From NCBI GenBank assembly GCA_035260545.1, contig DATFUZ010000088.1, forward strand, positions 1-42,180: a stretch of DNA of 42,180 nucleotides, written 5' to 3'. Position numbers and translations under genes: made by a program. This DNA is from DATDDB01 sp035260545 (lineage in GTDB: Bacteria; Pseudomonadota; Gammaproteobacteria; Burkholderiales; Gallionellaceae). Shown in pieces: positions 1-7,066 of the stretch. The stretch's first letter is position 1; each line of letters starts with the position of its first letter. The notes under the pieces are model-generated. The model did no database searches. It had not been told where the DNA came from and worked only from the letters and a program-made list of their open reading frames with translations.

Positions 1-1
1 C

Positions 2-754
2 GGCGCCGTCACCATCCCGCTCGCCCTCGCGCTCACCCTGCTGTGGATACGCGACACTTTGCCCTGGGCACGCGCGGAAGCCGCGCGCCACAAGGCGGGC
101 ATGGCAAGCGGGCCGCGCCCGCGCTACCCCGGCGGCGTTTCCGAACAGCCGACCACGGGCGAGATGTTCGCGCTGATGTCCTGGCGCGACCGGCGCATGG
201 CCGCGCTGTGCCAGGCGGGCCTGGTGGAGAAGTTCGTGGACGCGCTAATCTGGGTGTTCTATCCGGTCTTTCTCTACCGGCACGGCGTGAGCCTGCCCGA
301 CATCGGCTGGATCGTCGGCGTGTACGGCTTCGTGTGGGGCGGCTCGCAGTTCTTCACCGGCAAGCTCTCCGACCATATGGGCCGCCACTGGCCAAATGTG
401 CTGGGCATGTGGATCTGCGGCGGGGGCGTGGCGATGATGCTGCTTCATACCGGCATTGCCTGGTGGTCGCTCTCGGCCGCAGTGTCCGGGTTCGGCATGG
501 CCCTGCTTTATCCCAACCTCTCGGCCGCGGTGGCCGACATCTCCCATCCGGCCTGGCGCGGCTCGGCCATCGGCATCTATCGCTTCTGGCGCGATCTGGG
601 CTACGGCATCGGCGCGCTGGGGCTGGGGCTGGCCGCGCAATTCAGCGGCTCGGTGGAAGCCGCCTTCTGGTTCGTCACTGTTTCCATGCTGATTTCCGGG
701 GCCGTCTTGTGGCTCCTCGGCGAAGAAACCCACCCCGCGCGGAACCCGGCCTGA
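2..754 (+). CDS. MFS transporter, C-terminal part (5' truncated by window edge)
   Basis: The frame is open from the first bases, so the start lies outside the window and only about 250 C-terminal residues are visible. They contain a hydrophilic central loop (GMASGPRPRYPGG), then about six hydrophobic helices, consistent with the second half of a 12-helix major facilitator superfamily transporter of the inner membrane. Between the second and third of these helices is an MFS-like loop (GKLSDHMGRHWP) resembling motif A, G-x3-D-x2-GRR. The substrate cannot be told from the sequence. An internal ATG at 59 is not a believable start because hydrophobic coding sequence continues upstream of it. The next gene starts 86 bp downstream. 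The family is confident and the function is unknown. Confidence 0.82.
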   Translation, partial: GAVTIPLALALTLLWIRDTLPWARAEAARHKAGMASGPRPRYPGGVSEQPTTGEMFALMSWRDRRMAALCQAGLVEKFVDALIWVFYPVFLYRHGVSLPDIGWIVGVYGFVWGGSQFFTGKLSDHMGRHWPNVLGMWICGGGVAMMLLHTGIAWWSLSAAVSGFGMALLYPNLSAAVADISHPAWRGSAIGIYRFWRDLGYGIGALGLGLAAQFSGSVEAAFWFVTVSMLISGAVLWLLGEETHPARNPA

Positions 755-840
755 AGCATTCGCGGCCTGGCGCCGTCCCCCGCACTTGCCTTGGCGGCGT
801 TTTTATTCAAGAATGACACCATCCGACAAGCAGCGGCATC

Positions 841-1308
841 ATGACAAACACAACAATTCCAGATTTCACCCTGCCCGCCACCGGCGGCACCGACTTCAAC
901 CTCAAGGCCGCACGCGGCAAATCCCTGGTGATTTACTTCTACCCCAAGGACAACACGCCGGGCTGCACTGCCGAGAGCCAGGCGTTCCGCGACCTCTATC
1001 CGCAATTTCAGAAAGCCAACTGCGAGATCGTGGGAATTTCGCGGGACAGCATCAAGTCGCACGAGAATTTCAAGACCAAGTTCAGCCTGCCCTTCGCCCT
1101 GCTTTCCGATGCGGAGGAAAAGGCATGCACGCAGTTCGGCGTGATCAAGATGAAGAAGCTTTACGGCAAGGAGGTGCGCGGCATCGAGCGCAGCACCTTC
1201 GTGCTGGACGGCAAGGGCGTGCTGCGCCATGAATGGCGGGGCGTCAAGGTGCCCAATCACGCCCAGGAGGTTCTCACCGTCGTGCAATCACTTCAGGAAG
1301 CATCATGA
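841..1308 (+). CDS. bcp: Peroxiredoxin, Bcp/PrxQ type
   Basis: Thiol peroxidase of 155 residues that reduces H2O2 and organic hydroperoxides with thioredoxin-type reductants in the cytoplasm. The peroxidatic motif is YPKDNTPGCT, with Cys42. The position five residues later, where Bcp of E. coli has its resolving Cys, is Gln47 here. Other cysteines are Cys61 and Cys96, and Cys96 could serve as a resolving residue in the third helix, as in some PrxQ proteins (inference). The stop overlaps the start of the PIN-PhoH gene (ATGA at 1305-1308), so the two are probably translationally coupled. Length fits the family. PrxQ versus Bcp naming is a matter of convention. Confidence 0.93.
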   Translation: MTNTTIPDFTLPATGGTDFNLKAARGKSLVIYFYPKDNTPGCTAESQAFRDLYPQFQKANCEIVGISRDSIKSHENFKTKFSLPFALLSDAEEKACTQFGVIKMKKLYGKEVRGIERSTFVLDGKGVLRHEWRGVKVPNHAQEVLTVVQSLQEAS

Positions 1309-2705
1309 CATCTGCAACGCCCGGCACCAAGCTGTTCGTCCTTGACACCAATGTGCTGATGCACGACCCGACCAGCCTGTTCCGCTTCGAGGAACACGAC
1401 GTATATGTCCCGATGTTCGTACTGGAAGAACTGGACAACGGCAAGAAGGGCATGTCCGAAGTCGCGCGCAACGCGCGCCAGGCCAGCCGCTTCCTGGATG
1501 CCATCGTAAGCGAGACCGCGCACGACATCGGCCAGGGCATTCCGCTCCAATCCCAGGGCAGCAAGAGCGCGACCGGCCGCCTGTTCCTGCAGACCGAGTT
1601 CATCACCCCCGAGCTGCCGGTGGCGCTGCAGCACAGCAAGGCCGACAACGCGATCCTGGGCGTGGTCATGCACCTGCACCAGCAGCAGTCCGGCCGGCAG
1701 GTCATCCTGGTGTCCAAGGACATCAACATGCGCATCAAGGCGCGCGCGCTGGGCCTGTCGGCGCAGGACTACTTCAACGACAAGGTGCTGGAAGACACCG
1801 ATCTGCTCTACACCGGCGTGCTGCCGCTCCCCGATGATTTCTGGGAGCACCACGGCAAGGACATGAAGTCCTGGCAGCAGGGCGGCCACACCTATTACAA
1901 CGTCGCAGGCCCGCTGTGCAAGGACATGCAGGTGAACCAGTTCGTGTTCCAGGAGAACGGCACCTCGCCCTTCTACGCCGTGGTGGTGGAACAGGGCAGC
2001 GACACCGCGATGCTGCGCACGCTGACCGACTATACCCACCAGAAGAACGCGATCTGGGGCATTACCGCGCGCAACCGCGAGCAAAACTTCGTGCTCAACC
2101 TGCTGATGAACCCCGAGATCGACTTCGTCACGCTGCTGGGCCAGGCCGGCACCGGCAAGACGCTGCTGACGCTGGCCGCGGGCCTGATGCAGACGCTGGA
2201 AAAGAAGCTCTATTCCGAGATCATCATCACCCGCGTCACCGTGCCGGTCGGCGAGGACATCGGCTTCCTGCCAGGCACCGAGGAAGAGAAGATGACGCCG
2301 TGGATGGGCGCGCTGGAGGACAACCTGGATGTGCTCAACAAGCCGGACGAGGAAAGCGGGGAATGGGGCCGCGCGGCGACGCGCGACCTGATCCGCAGCC
2401 GGATCAAGATCAAGTCGCTCAACTTCATGCGCGGCCGCACCTTCCTCAACAAGTACCTGATCATCGACGAGGCGCAGAACCTCACGCCCAAGCAGATGAA
2501 GACGCTGATCACCCGCGCCGGCCCCGGCACCAAGGTGGTGTGCCTGGGCAACATCGCGCAAATCGACACGCCCTATCTCACCGAGGGCAGCTCGGGCCTC
2601 ACCTATGTGGTGGACCGCTTCAAGGGCTGGGAGCACAGCGGCCATGTGACGCTGATGCGCGGCGAACGGTCGCGGCTGGCGGATTATGCCGGCGACGTAC
2701 TGTAA
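1305..2705 (+). CDS. PIN domain-PhoH family ATPase
   Basis: Protein of 466 residues with an N-terminal PIN nuclease-like domain (about residues 8-150) and a C-terminal PhoH ATPase (about 250-460). The PIN acidic residues are visible in LDTNVLMHD, LEELDNGKKG, SKADNAI and SKDINMR. PhoH has Walker A GQAGTGKT at 279-286 and Walker B LIIDEAQN around 388. The family (YlaK/PhoH2-like) is linked to RNA binding, helicase or RNase activity, but the physiological role is poorly defined. The ATG at 1305 is chosen because it overlaps the bcp stop (ATGA) and directly precedes the PIN core; an upstream ATG at 1233 would lie deep inside bcp. A cupin gene follows 12 bp downstream, so a short operon is likely. 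Confidence 0.92.
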   Translation: MTSATPGTKLFVLDTNVLMHDPTSLFRFEEHDVYVPMFVLEELDNGKKGMSEVARNARQASRFLDAIVSETAHDIGQGIPLQSQGSKSATGRLFLQTEFITPELPVALQHSKADNAILGVVMHLHQQQSGRQVILVSKDINMRIKARALGLSAQDYFNDKVLEDTDLLYTGVLPLPDDFWEHHGKDMKSWQQGGHTYYNVAGPLCKDMQVNQFVFQENGTSPFYAVVVEQGSDTAMLRTLTDYTHQKNAIWGITARNREQNFVLNLLMNPEIDFVTLLGQAGTGKTLLTLAAGLMQTLEKKLYSEIIITRVTVPVGEDIGFLPGTEEEKMTPWMGALEDNLDVLNKPDEESGEWGRAATRDLIRSRIKIKSLNFMRGRTFLNKYLIIDEAQNLTPKQMKTLITRAGPGTKVVCLGNIAQIDTPYLTEGSSGLTYVVDRFKGWEHSGHVTLMRGERSRLADYAGDVL

Positions 2706-2717
2706 CCGCGGTGCGCC

Positions 2718-3059
2718 ATGCAAGCCATCGACCGATCATCTGCAGAACACTACATCTGGGGCCAGGTGTGCGAGGGCTGGCACCTTGTGAAACGCGCCGA
2801 CATGTCGGTCATTGCCGAGCGCGTCCCGCCTGGCGCACGCGAGACGCGTCACATTCATTCGATGGCCCGCCAGTTCTTCTATATCCTGAACGGCAGCGCG
2901 GTGATAGAGGCGAACGGGCAACGTGCAACCCTGGCCGAGGGCCAGGGACTGGAAGTGGCGCCCGGCGTTGCGCATCAGTTCATCAACGAGTCGCCTGACG
3001 ATGTTCACTTTCTGGTCTTTTCACAGCCAAACGCCCAGGGCGACCGCATGGAGGCCTGA
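2718..3059 (+). CDS. Cupin-domain protein
   Basis: Small single-domain cupin of 113 residues. Cupin motif 1 is recognisable around residues 39-62 (PPGARETRHIHS...QFFYILNG), with the HxH metal ligands present and Gln at the usual Glu position. Motif 2 is GLEVAPGVAHQFIN, with the third His. This predicts a divalent-metal-binding beta-barrel. Such stand-alone cupins include isomerases, dioxygenases and sensors, and nothing here identifies the substrate. It lies 12 bp after phoH and 3 bp before msrB, so it is probably co-transcribed with redox-related genes. Confidence 0.85.
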   Translation: MQAIDRSSAEHYIWGQVCEGWHLVKRADMSVIAERVPPGARETRHIHSMARQFFYILNGSAVIEANGQRATLAEGQGLEVAPGVAHQFINESPDDVHFLVFSQPNAQGDRMEA

Positions 3060-3062
3060 AGC

Positions 3063-3464
3063 ATGAACTCCACCGACAAGCCAAAGAAAACCGATACCGA
3101 ATGGCGCGAGGAGCTGACGCCGGAGCAGTTCATCATCACGCGCCAGTGCGGCACCGAGCCGCCCTTCACCGGGCTGTATTGGGATTGCCACGACGCCGGC
3201 ACCTACCGCTGCGTGTGCTGCGGCAGCCCGCTGTTCCGCTCCGACACCAAGTTCGATTCCGGCACCGGCTGGCCGAGTTTCTGGCTGCCTGCCAGCGGGG
3301 ATGCGCTCAAGCTGCTGGAGGACACCAGCCACGGCATGAAACGCATCGAGGTGCGCTGCGCGAAATGCGATGCGCACCTGGGCCATGTGTTCGAGGACGG
3401 ACCCGAGCCCACCGGGCTGCGCTACTGCATCAACTCGGCCTCGCTGACGCTGGACCGCACCTAA
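3063..3464 (+). CDS. msrB: Peptide-methionine (R)-S-oxide reductase MsrB
   Basis: Reduces methionine-R-sulfoxide in proteins, a cytoplasmic repair enzyme. The 133 residues match the family length and contain both zinc CxxC pairs (Cys50/Cys53 and Cys99/Cys102), the substrate motif GTGWPSF and the catalytic Cys122 in RYCINSAS. E. coli-type MsrB has a resolving Cys in SGCGWPSF; here that residue is Thr68, so regeneration would need another cysteine or direct reduction by thioredoxin (inference from known MsrB subclasses). The gene begins 3 bp after the cupin stop. Together with bcp upstream, this group looks oriented to oxidative damage. Confidence 0.96.
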   Translation: MNSTDKPKKTDTEWREELTPEQFIITRQCGTEPPFTGLYWDCHDAGTYRCVCCGSPLFRSDTKFDSGTGWPSFWLPASGDALKLLEDTSHGMKRIEVRCAKCDAHLGHVFEDGPEPTGLRYCINSASLTLDRT

Positions 3465-3484
3465 CTCACTTCTGATTCGCAGCC

Positions 3485-4090
3485 ATGAAAGTACTGTTCG
3501 ACCTCTTCCCCGTCATTGTGTTTTTCGGTGTGTACAAGTTTCTGGGGCACGGCAACGACAGCTGCCTGGTCGGCACTAGCGCCCACCAATTGCCCTGGAT
3601 GCAGGAACCCATCCTGATGGCGACCGCCGCCGCGATCGCGGCCACGCTGGTGCAGGTGGGCTGGGTGAAATTCCGCCACGGCAAGGTGGATGCGATGCTG
3701 TGGATGAGCTTTGCCATCATCACCCTCTTCGGCGGCGCCACGCTGTATTTCCGCAGCCCGGTGTTCATCCAGTGGAAACCGACTATCCTGTACTGGACAT
3801 TCGCCGCCGTACTGGGCGGCGCGCCGCTGTTCACCAAGCGCAACCCGATTCGCAGCATGCTGGAATCGCAGCTGCACCTGCCCAGCCATGTGTGGAATAA
3901 CCTCAACGCGGCCTACGCACTGTTTTTCCTGTGCCTGGGCTTTGCCAATCTCGCGGCGATGCACTGGCTGTCGTGCAACGGCTGGGTGGATTTCAAGGTG
4001 TACGGCCTGACCGCCCTGCTTTTCGCCTTCGTGATCGCGCAATCCGTCATGCTGGCGAAATATCTGGAAACCGACAAGGAGCACAACTGA
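3485..4090 (+). CDS. yciB: Septation protein A / YciB family inner-membrane protein
   Basis: Integral membrane protein of 201 residues with about five hydrophobic helices. It opens with the family's typical start MKVLFDLFPVIVFFGVYKF and contains the conserved TLYFRSPVFIQWKPTI and PIRSMLE segments. YciB (IspA of Shigella) takes part in envelope and cell-division maintenance; its biochemical activity is not settled. The stop codon overlaps the start of the yciI-like gene (TGATG at 4088-4092). The order yciB-yciI-bolA-parvulin is a common betaproteobacterial cluster, which supports the assignment. Confidence 0.94.
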   Translation: MKVLFDLFPVIVFFGVYKFLGHGNDSCLVGTSAHQLPWMQEPILMATAAAIAATLVQVGWVKFRHGKVDAMLWMSFAIITLFGGATLYFRSPVFIQWKPTILYWTFAAVLGGAPLFTKRNPIRSMLESQLHLPSHVWNNLNAAYALFFLCLGFANLAAMHWLSCNGWVDFKVYGLTALLFAFVIAQSVMLAKYLETDKEHN

Positions 4091-4392
4091 TGCTGTACAC
4101 CATCACCGGTCAATTCGTCCCGGACTGCGCGGAGAAGCGCGCGGCGGCGCGCCCGGCTCACCTGGAGCGGCTGCACGCGCTGCAGAACGCCGGCCGCCTG
4201 ATCCTGGCCGGCCCCATGCCTGCCGTGGATGCGGCAGATCCCGGCGCCGCAGGCTTTTTCGGCAGCCTGATCGTGGCGGAATTCCCCTCGCTGGCGGAAG
4301 CGGAGGCTTGGGCGCAGGCCGACCCCTATGCAGCCGCGGGAATATATGCGCAGCTTACCGTCAACCCTTTCGTAAAGGTGCTGCCATCATGA
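4090..4392 (+). CDS. YciI family protein
   Basis: Protein of 100 residues with the ferredoxin-like YCII fold. Visible features are the RPAHLERLHAL helix with the conserved His, the AGPMPA turn and the FPSLAEAEAWAQADPYAAAGIY segment with the conserved Asp and Pro. Members are small dimeric proteins proposed to have hydrolase or dehalogenase-like chemistry, and the real substrate is unknown. The start at 4090 shares its A with the yciB stop, and the stop overlaps the bolA start (ATCATGA), so all three are tightly coupled. Confidence 0.9.
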   Translation: MLYTITGQFVPDCAEKRAAARPAHLERLHALQNAGRLILAGPMPAVDAADPGAAGFFGSLIVAEFPSLAEAEAWAQADPYAAAGIYAQLTVNPFVKVLPS

Positions 4393-4667
4393 CCGCCCCG
4401 AATCGCATCGAGCAGATAAGGGCCGGCTTGGGGCCCCTGAATCCCCTGCTGGTCGAAGTCGAAGATGACAGCCACCTGCATGCCGGCCATGCCGGCGCAG
4501 GCGGCGGCGGGCATTACCGGCTGACCGTGGTTTCCCCGCAGTTTATCGGAAAATCCACCCTGGAAAGGCACCGCATGGTATATTCGGCGCTGCATTTACT
4601 GATGCAGCACGACATTCACGCCCTCAACATACGCGCTTATGCACCAGATGAAGTGCAACCCCGATAA
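4389..4667 (+). CDS. bolA: BolA family protein
   Basis: Protein of 92 residues with the BolA/IbaG fold. It has SHLHAGHAG, the conserved VVSPQFIGKSTLERHRMVYSAL helix-turn region and a C-terminal HALNIRAYAP strand. The His in the ERHR motif is the conserved residue used to coordinate [2Fe-2S] clusters with monothiol glutaredoxins in this family. The start is the ATG overlapping the yciI stop; an in-frame upstream ATG at 4308 lies inside yciI and is rejected. A periplasmic parvulin follows 22 bp downstream, as in many related genomes. Confidence 0.92.
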   Translation: MTAPNRIEQIRAGLGPLNPLLVEVEDDSHLHAGHAGAGGGGHYRLTVVSPQFIGKSTLERHRMVYSALHLLMQHDIHALNIRAYAPDEVQPR

Positions 4668-4689
4668 TATTCAACGAGGAACAATTTTT

Positions 4690-5490
4690 ATGCAGAACTT
4701 CGCCAAACTGGGCGCAATCGCGGCCGCGTGCGCCCTGCTCGCCGCTCCGGCGCTTGCCGAGGACAAAGTCGCCGCCACAGTCAATGGCGTAGCCATCCCG
4801 CAGGCCCGCGTCGATGTGCAGGTCAAGGATGCAGTGGGCCATGGCGCGCCGGATACCCCCGAGGTGCGCGGGCAGATTCTGGCGCGCACCATCCAGATGG
4901 AGCTGCTGACCCAGGCTGCCGTGCAAAAGGGGCTGGACAAGGACGCAGAGATCGCCGAGAAGGTTGCCCAGACCCAGGCGCTTGCCCGCGAGAACGTGCT
5001 GGCCAACGCCTATATCACCGACTACCTGAACAACCATCCGGTCAGCGAAGACGCGCTGAGGAAGGAATACGACGGCATCAAGAGCGACCCGCGGATGTTG
5101 CAGTACAAGGTGGCCCATATCGTGGTCAAAACCGAGAAGGAAGCCAAGGCCATCGCCGCCAAGCTGCGCCACCGCGGAGACTTCGCGGCCATCGCCAAGA
5201 AGCAATCGCTGGACAAGGCCTCGGCAGACAACGGGGGCGAACTGGGCTGGATCACCACCAACGGCCTGCCCGAGGACTTCACCGCAGCGATCGAGAGCAT
5301 GAAGAAAACCGGTCAGGTCAGCCGTCCGGTGAAGCTTGGCGATTCCTGGCAGGTTTTCAAGCTGCTGGACAAGCGCGTCACGCCTTTCGAGGACGCGAAG
5401 GCGATGTTGATCCGCCCGCTGCAGCAGCAGGAGATCAAGAGCCTGATCGACGACCTGAAGGCCAAGGCCAAGATCGTGGAAACCAAATAA
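4690..5490 (+). CDS. Periplasmic peptidyl-prolyl cis-trans isomerase, parvulin (PpiC) type
   Basis: Protein of 266 residues with a signal peptide (MQNFAKLGAIAAACALLAAPALA, cleavage after ALA) that places it in the periplasm. An N-terminal chaperone-like helical region (about 25-130) precedes a PpiC rotamase domain (about 135-240). Its conserved elements are YKVAHIVV, the DFAAIAKKQSLDKASADNGGELGW block and the GQVSRPVKLGDSWQV strand. It probably assists folding of exported or outer-membrane proteins. The ATG at 4690 is preferred because the signal peptide begins there and an AACGAGGA Shine-Dalgarno-like stretch precedes it; an upstream in-frame ATG at 4639 lies inside bolA. An intrinsic terminator follows the stop. 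Confidence 0.93.
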   Translation: MQNFAKLGAIAAACALLAAPALAEDKVAATVNGVAIPQARVDVQVKDAVGHGAPDTPEVRGQILARTIQMELLTQAAVQKGLDKDAEIAEKVAQTQALARENVLANAYITDYLNNHPVSEDALRKEYDGIKSDPRMLQYKVAHIVVKTEKEAKAIAAKLRHRGDFAAIAKKQSLDKASADNGGELGWITTNGLPEDFTAAIESMKKTGQVSRPVKLGDSWQVFKLLDKRVTPFEDAKAMLIRPLQQQEIKSLIDDLKAKAKIVETK

Positions 5491-5523
5491 GGCACGGCTA
5501 TCCGCGCAGAAGCAGCACATGCG

Positions 5524-5549
5524 AAAAGGCGGCTACGGCTGCCTTTTTT
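5524..5549 (+). terminator. Intrinsic terminator after the parvulin gene
   Basis: The hairpin arms AAGGCGGC and GGCTGCCTT (one G-U pair) are followed by six T residues, 34 bp after the stop of the parvulin gene. It should end the transcript running from the upstream yciB-yciI-bolA-parvulin cluster. Confidence 0.75.
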
Positions 5550-5620
5550 GCTTTGAGCCACCCGCCCTTTCTGCCCGGAAGCGTGTCCCGCCCTGAGCCC
5601 AGACCTGCCGGAATACAGCC

Positions 5621-6037
5621 ATGTTCAACCCGAGCCGCAATGAAGCGCGCCAGTTCCTCTTTGACGCCTGGCGCAAGCATGGCGCAGGCGAACTGCTGAC
5701 CCCGCTGGAACATATCGCCGTGCGCGTGATCGGCCTGCATCCCGAATTCCATGCCCTGCTCGACGCCGCTGCGGGCAATCAGGAGCGCGACTACGCCGCC
5801 GGCGAACTCAATCCCTTTTTGCACCTGATGATGCACCTGTCGATCGAGGAGCAGCTTTCCATCGACCAGCCGCCCGGCGTCCGCCAGGCGCATGCGCGCC
5901 TGGCGAACAAGTACGGCTCGGAGCATGAGGCCCAGCACGCGATGATGGAATGCATGGCGGAAATGATCATGCAGGCGCAGCGCAGCGGCACTGGGCCCGA
6001 TGCCACGCTCTACCTTGCCTGCCTCGCGCGGCAATGA
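5621..6037 (+). CDS. DUF1841 family protein
   Basis: Soluble protein of 138 residues beginning MFNPSRNEARQF. The segments FDAWRKH, LTPLEHIAVRVIGLHPEFHALL and NPFLHLMMHLSIEEQLSID are characteristic of the DUF1841 family found in beta- and gammaproteobacteria. Several conserved His residues (LHPEFH, FLHLMMHLS, EHEAQHAMMECMAEM) could bind a metal or heme, but no function is established. It stands alone, 70 bp after a terminator and before an exported protein gene. Confidence 0.88.
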   Translation: MFNPSRNEARQFLFDAWRKHGAGELLTPLEHIAVRVIGLHPEFHALLDAAAGNQERDYAAGELNPFLHLMMHLSIEEQLSIDQPPGVRQAHARLANKYGSEHEAQHAMMECMAEMIMQAQRSGTGPDATLYLACLARQ

Positions 6038-6092
6038 ATCGCGCGATTCGCTGCGTAAGGCAGGTGGCGTGCACACTGCTGCATAAATGCCA

Positions 6093-6117
6093 CACGCGCT
6101 TGACGCTTCAGCGCGTG
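6093..6117. other. Hairpin in the 6038-6265 intergenic gap
   Basis: An 8-bp perfect inverted repeat, CACGCGCT / AGCGCGTG with a 9-nt loop, lies 56 bp after the DUF1841 stop. There is no T-run, so it may be a Rho-assisted end or an mRNA-stabilising stem. Nothing else recognisable was found in this 228-bp gap. Confidence 0.4.
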
Positions 6118-6265
6118 ATGCGGTCTACTTGAGCCGCTTGTCCGGCCGCACGTAGGGGGTGACGCGCAGCAGGACAACCGGAAGACGGCCCGCTCGCGGT
6201 GTCCGCATTCACGATCATCCGAAACTGTATTGATTGCAACTTATTACTCAAGGAATAGACACACC

Positions 6266-7000
6266 ATGAAGAAATTACTGCCGCTGCTTTGCGCCCTCGG
6301 ATTCGTCGCGCAACCCGCGCTGGCCGCCACCAACAACATCACCAGCCTGCAAAACCTGGGACAGGCGGAATTCAATGCCCTGTCCGAGGACCTGAGCTCC
6401 GCGTTGAGCTACAAGCCAGTTGGCCTGTCCACGCCGCTGGGCGTGACCGGCTTCGACATCGGCCTGGATGTCACCCAGACCAACATGGCCAAGAGCTCGG
6501 CGCTCTGGTCCCAGATCACGGGCGGCGGCACAGTGAGCAACCTCTACATCCCCAAACTGCACATCGACAAGGGCCTGCCGTTTGGTTTCGACATCGGCGC
6601 GTTCTACTCCAAGGTGCCCACCACCAATATCTCCCTGTATGGCGGCGAGCTGCGCTATGCGCTGATCGACAACATTGCGCTGCCGACGGTGTCCATACGC
6701 GGCGCGTTCACCAAGCTTTCCGGCGTCGACCAGCTTTCCTTCGACACCAAGAGCCTGGACGTCTCCATCGCCAAGACCTTTGTGATGGTGACGCCGTACG
6801 CCGGCGTAGGCAAGGTGTGGGCCAACAGCTCGGCGAACGTGGCCAGCAATTTCACCGGTTTCGCCCTGTCCGACAGCTTTTCCCAGAACAAGATCTACGG
6901 TGGCGTCAACGTGAATCTGGGCCTGATGAACCTCGCAGCCGAACTGGACAAGACCGGCTCCGCCCGCTCGGTCTCCGCCAAACTGGGCTTCCGCTGGTAA
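6266..7000 (+). CDS. Exported beta-strand-rich protein, probable outer-membrane barrel
   Basis: Protein of 244 residues with a clear signal peptide (MKKLLPLLCALGFVAQPALA, cleavage after ALA). The mature part alternates polar and hydrophobic residues (GFDIGAFYSKV, ISLYGGELRYAL, VSIRGAFTKLSG, LDVSIAKTFVMVTPYAGVGKVW) and ends in SAKLGFRW. The C-terminal aromatic residue and strand pattern are typical of outer-membrane beta-barrels. It resembles DUF6588-type proteins, but that link is from memory and unconfirmed; ligand and function are unknown. The ATG at 6266 is used because the signal peptide starts there and AAGGAAT lies upstream. A bidirectional terminator follows. Confidence 0.8.
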   Translation: MKKLLPLLCALGFVAQPALAATNNITSLQNLGQAEFNALSEDLSSALSYKPVGLSTPLGVTGFDIGLDVTQTNMAKSSALWSQITGGGTVSNLYIPKLHIDKGLPFGFDIGAFYSKVPTTNISLYGGELRYALIDNIALPTVSIRGAFTKLSGVDQLSFDTKSLDVSIAKTFVMVTPYAGVGKVWANSSANVASNFTGFALSDSFSQNKIYGGVNVNLGLMNLAAELDKTGSARSVSAKLGFRW

Positions 7001-7017
7001 GCGCGGCCCGCACCGGC

Positions 7018-7049
7018 AAAAACAGCCAGGCAAGCCTGGCTGTTTTTTT
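7018..7049. terminator. Bidirectional intrinsic terminator
   Basis: A perfect 11-bp stem, AACAGCCAGGC / GCCTGGCTGTT with a 2-nt AA spacer, is flanked by a T-run on the plus side and an A-run on the other side. It lies between the convergent exported-protein gene (ends 7000) and the DAHP synthase gene (ends 7067), and can terminate both. Confidence 0.88.
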
Positions 7050-7066
7050 ATGCGCCGCCCTTCCGT

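Noticed and set aside
59..754. ATG at 59 as the start of a complete small transporter gene
   Set aside because: Hydrophobic coding sequence continues upstream to the window edge in the same frame, so the gene is truncated by the window.
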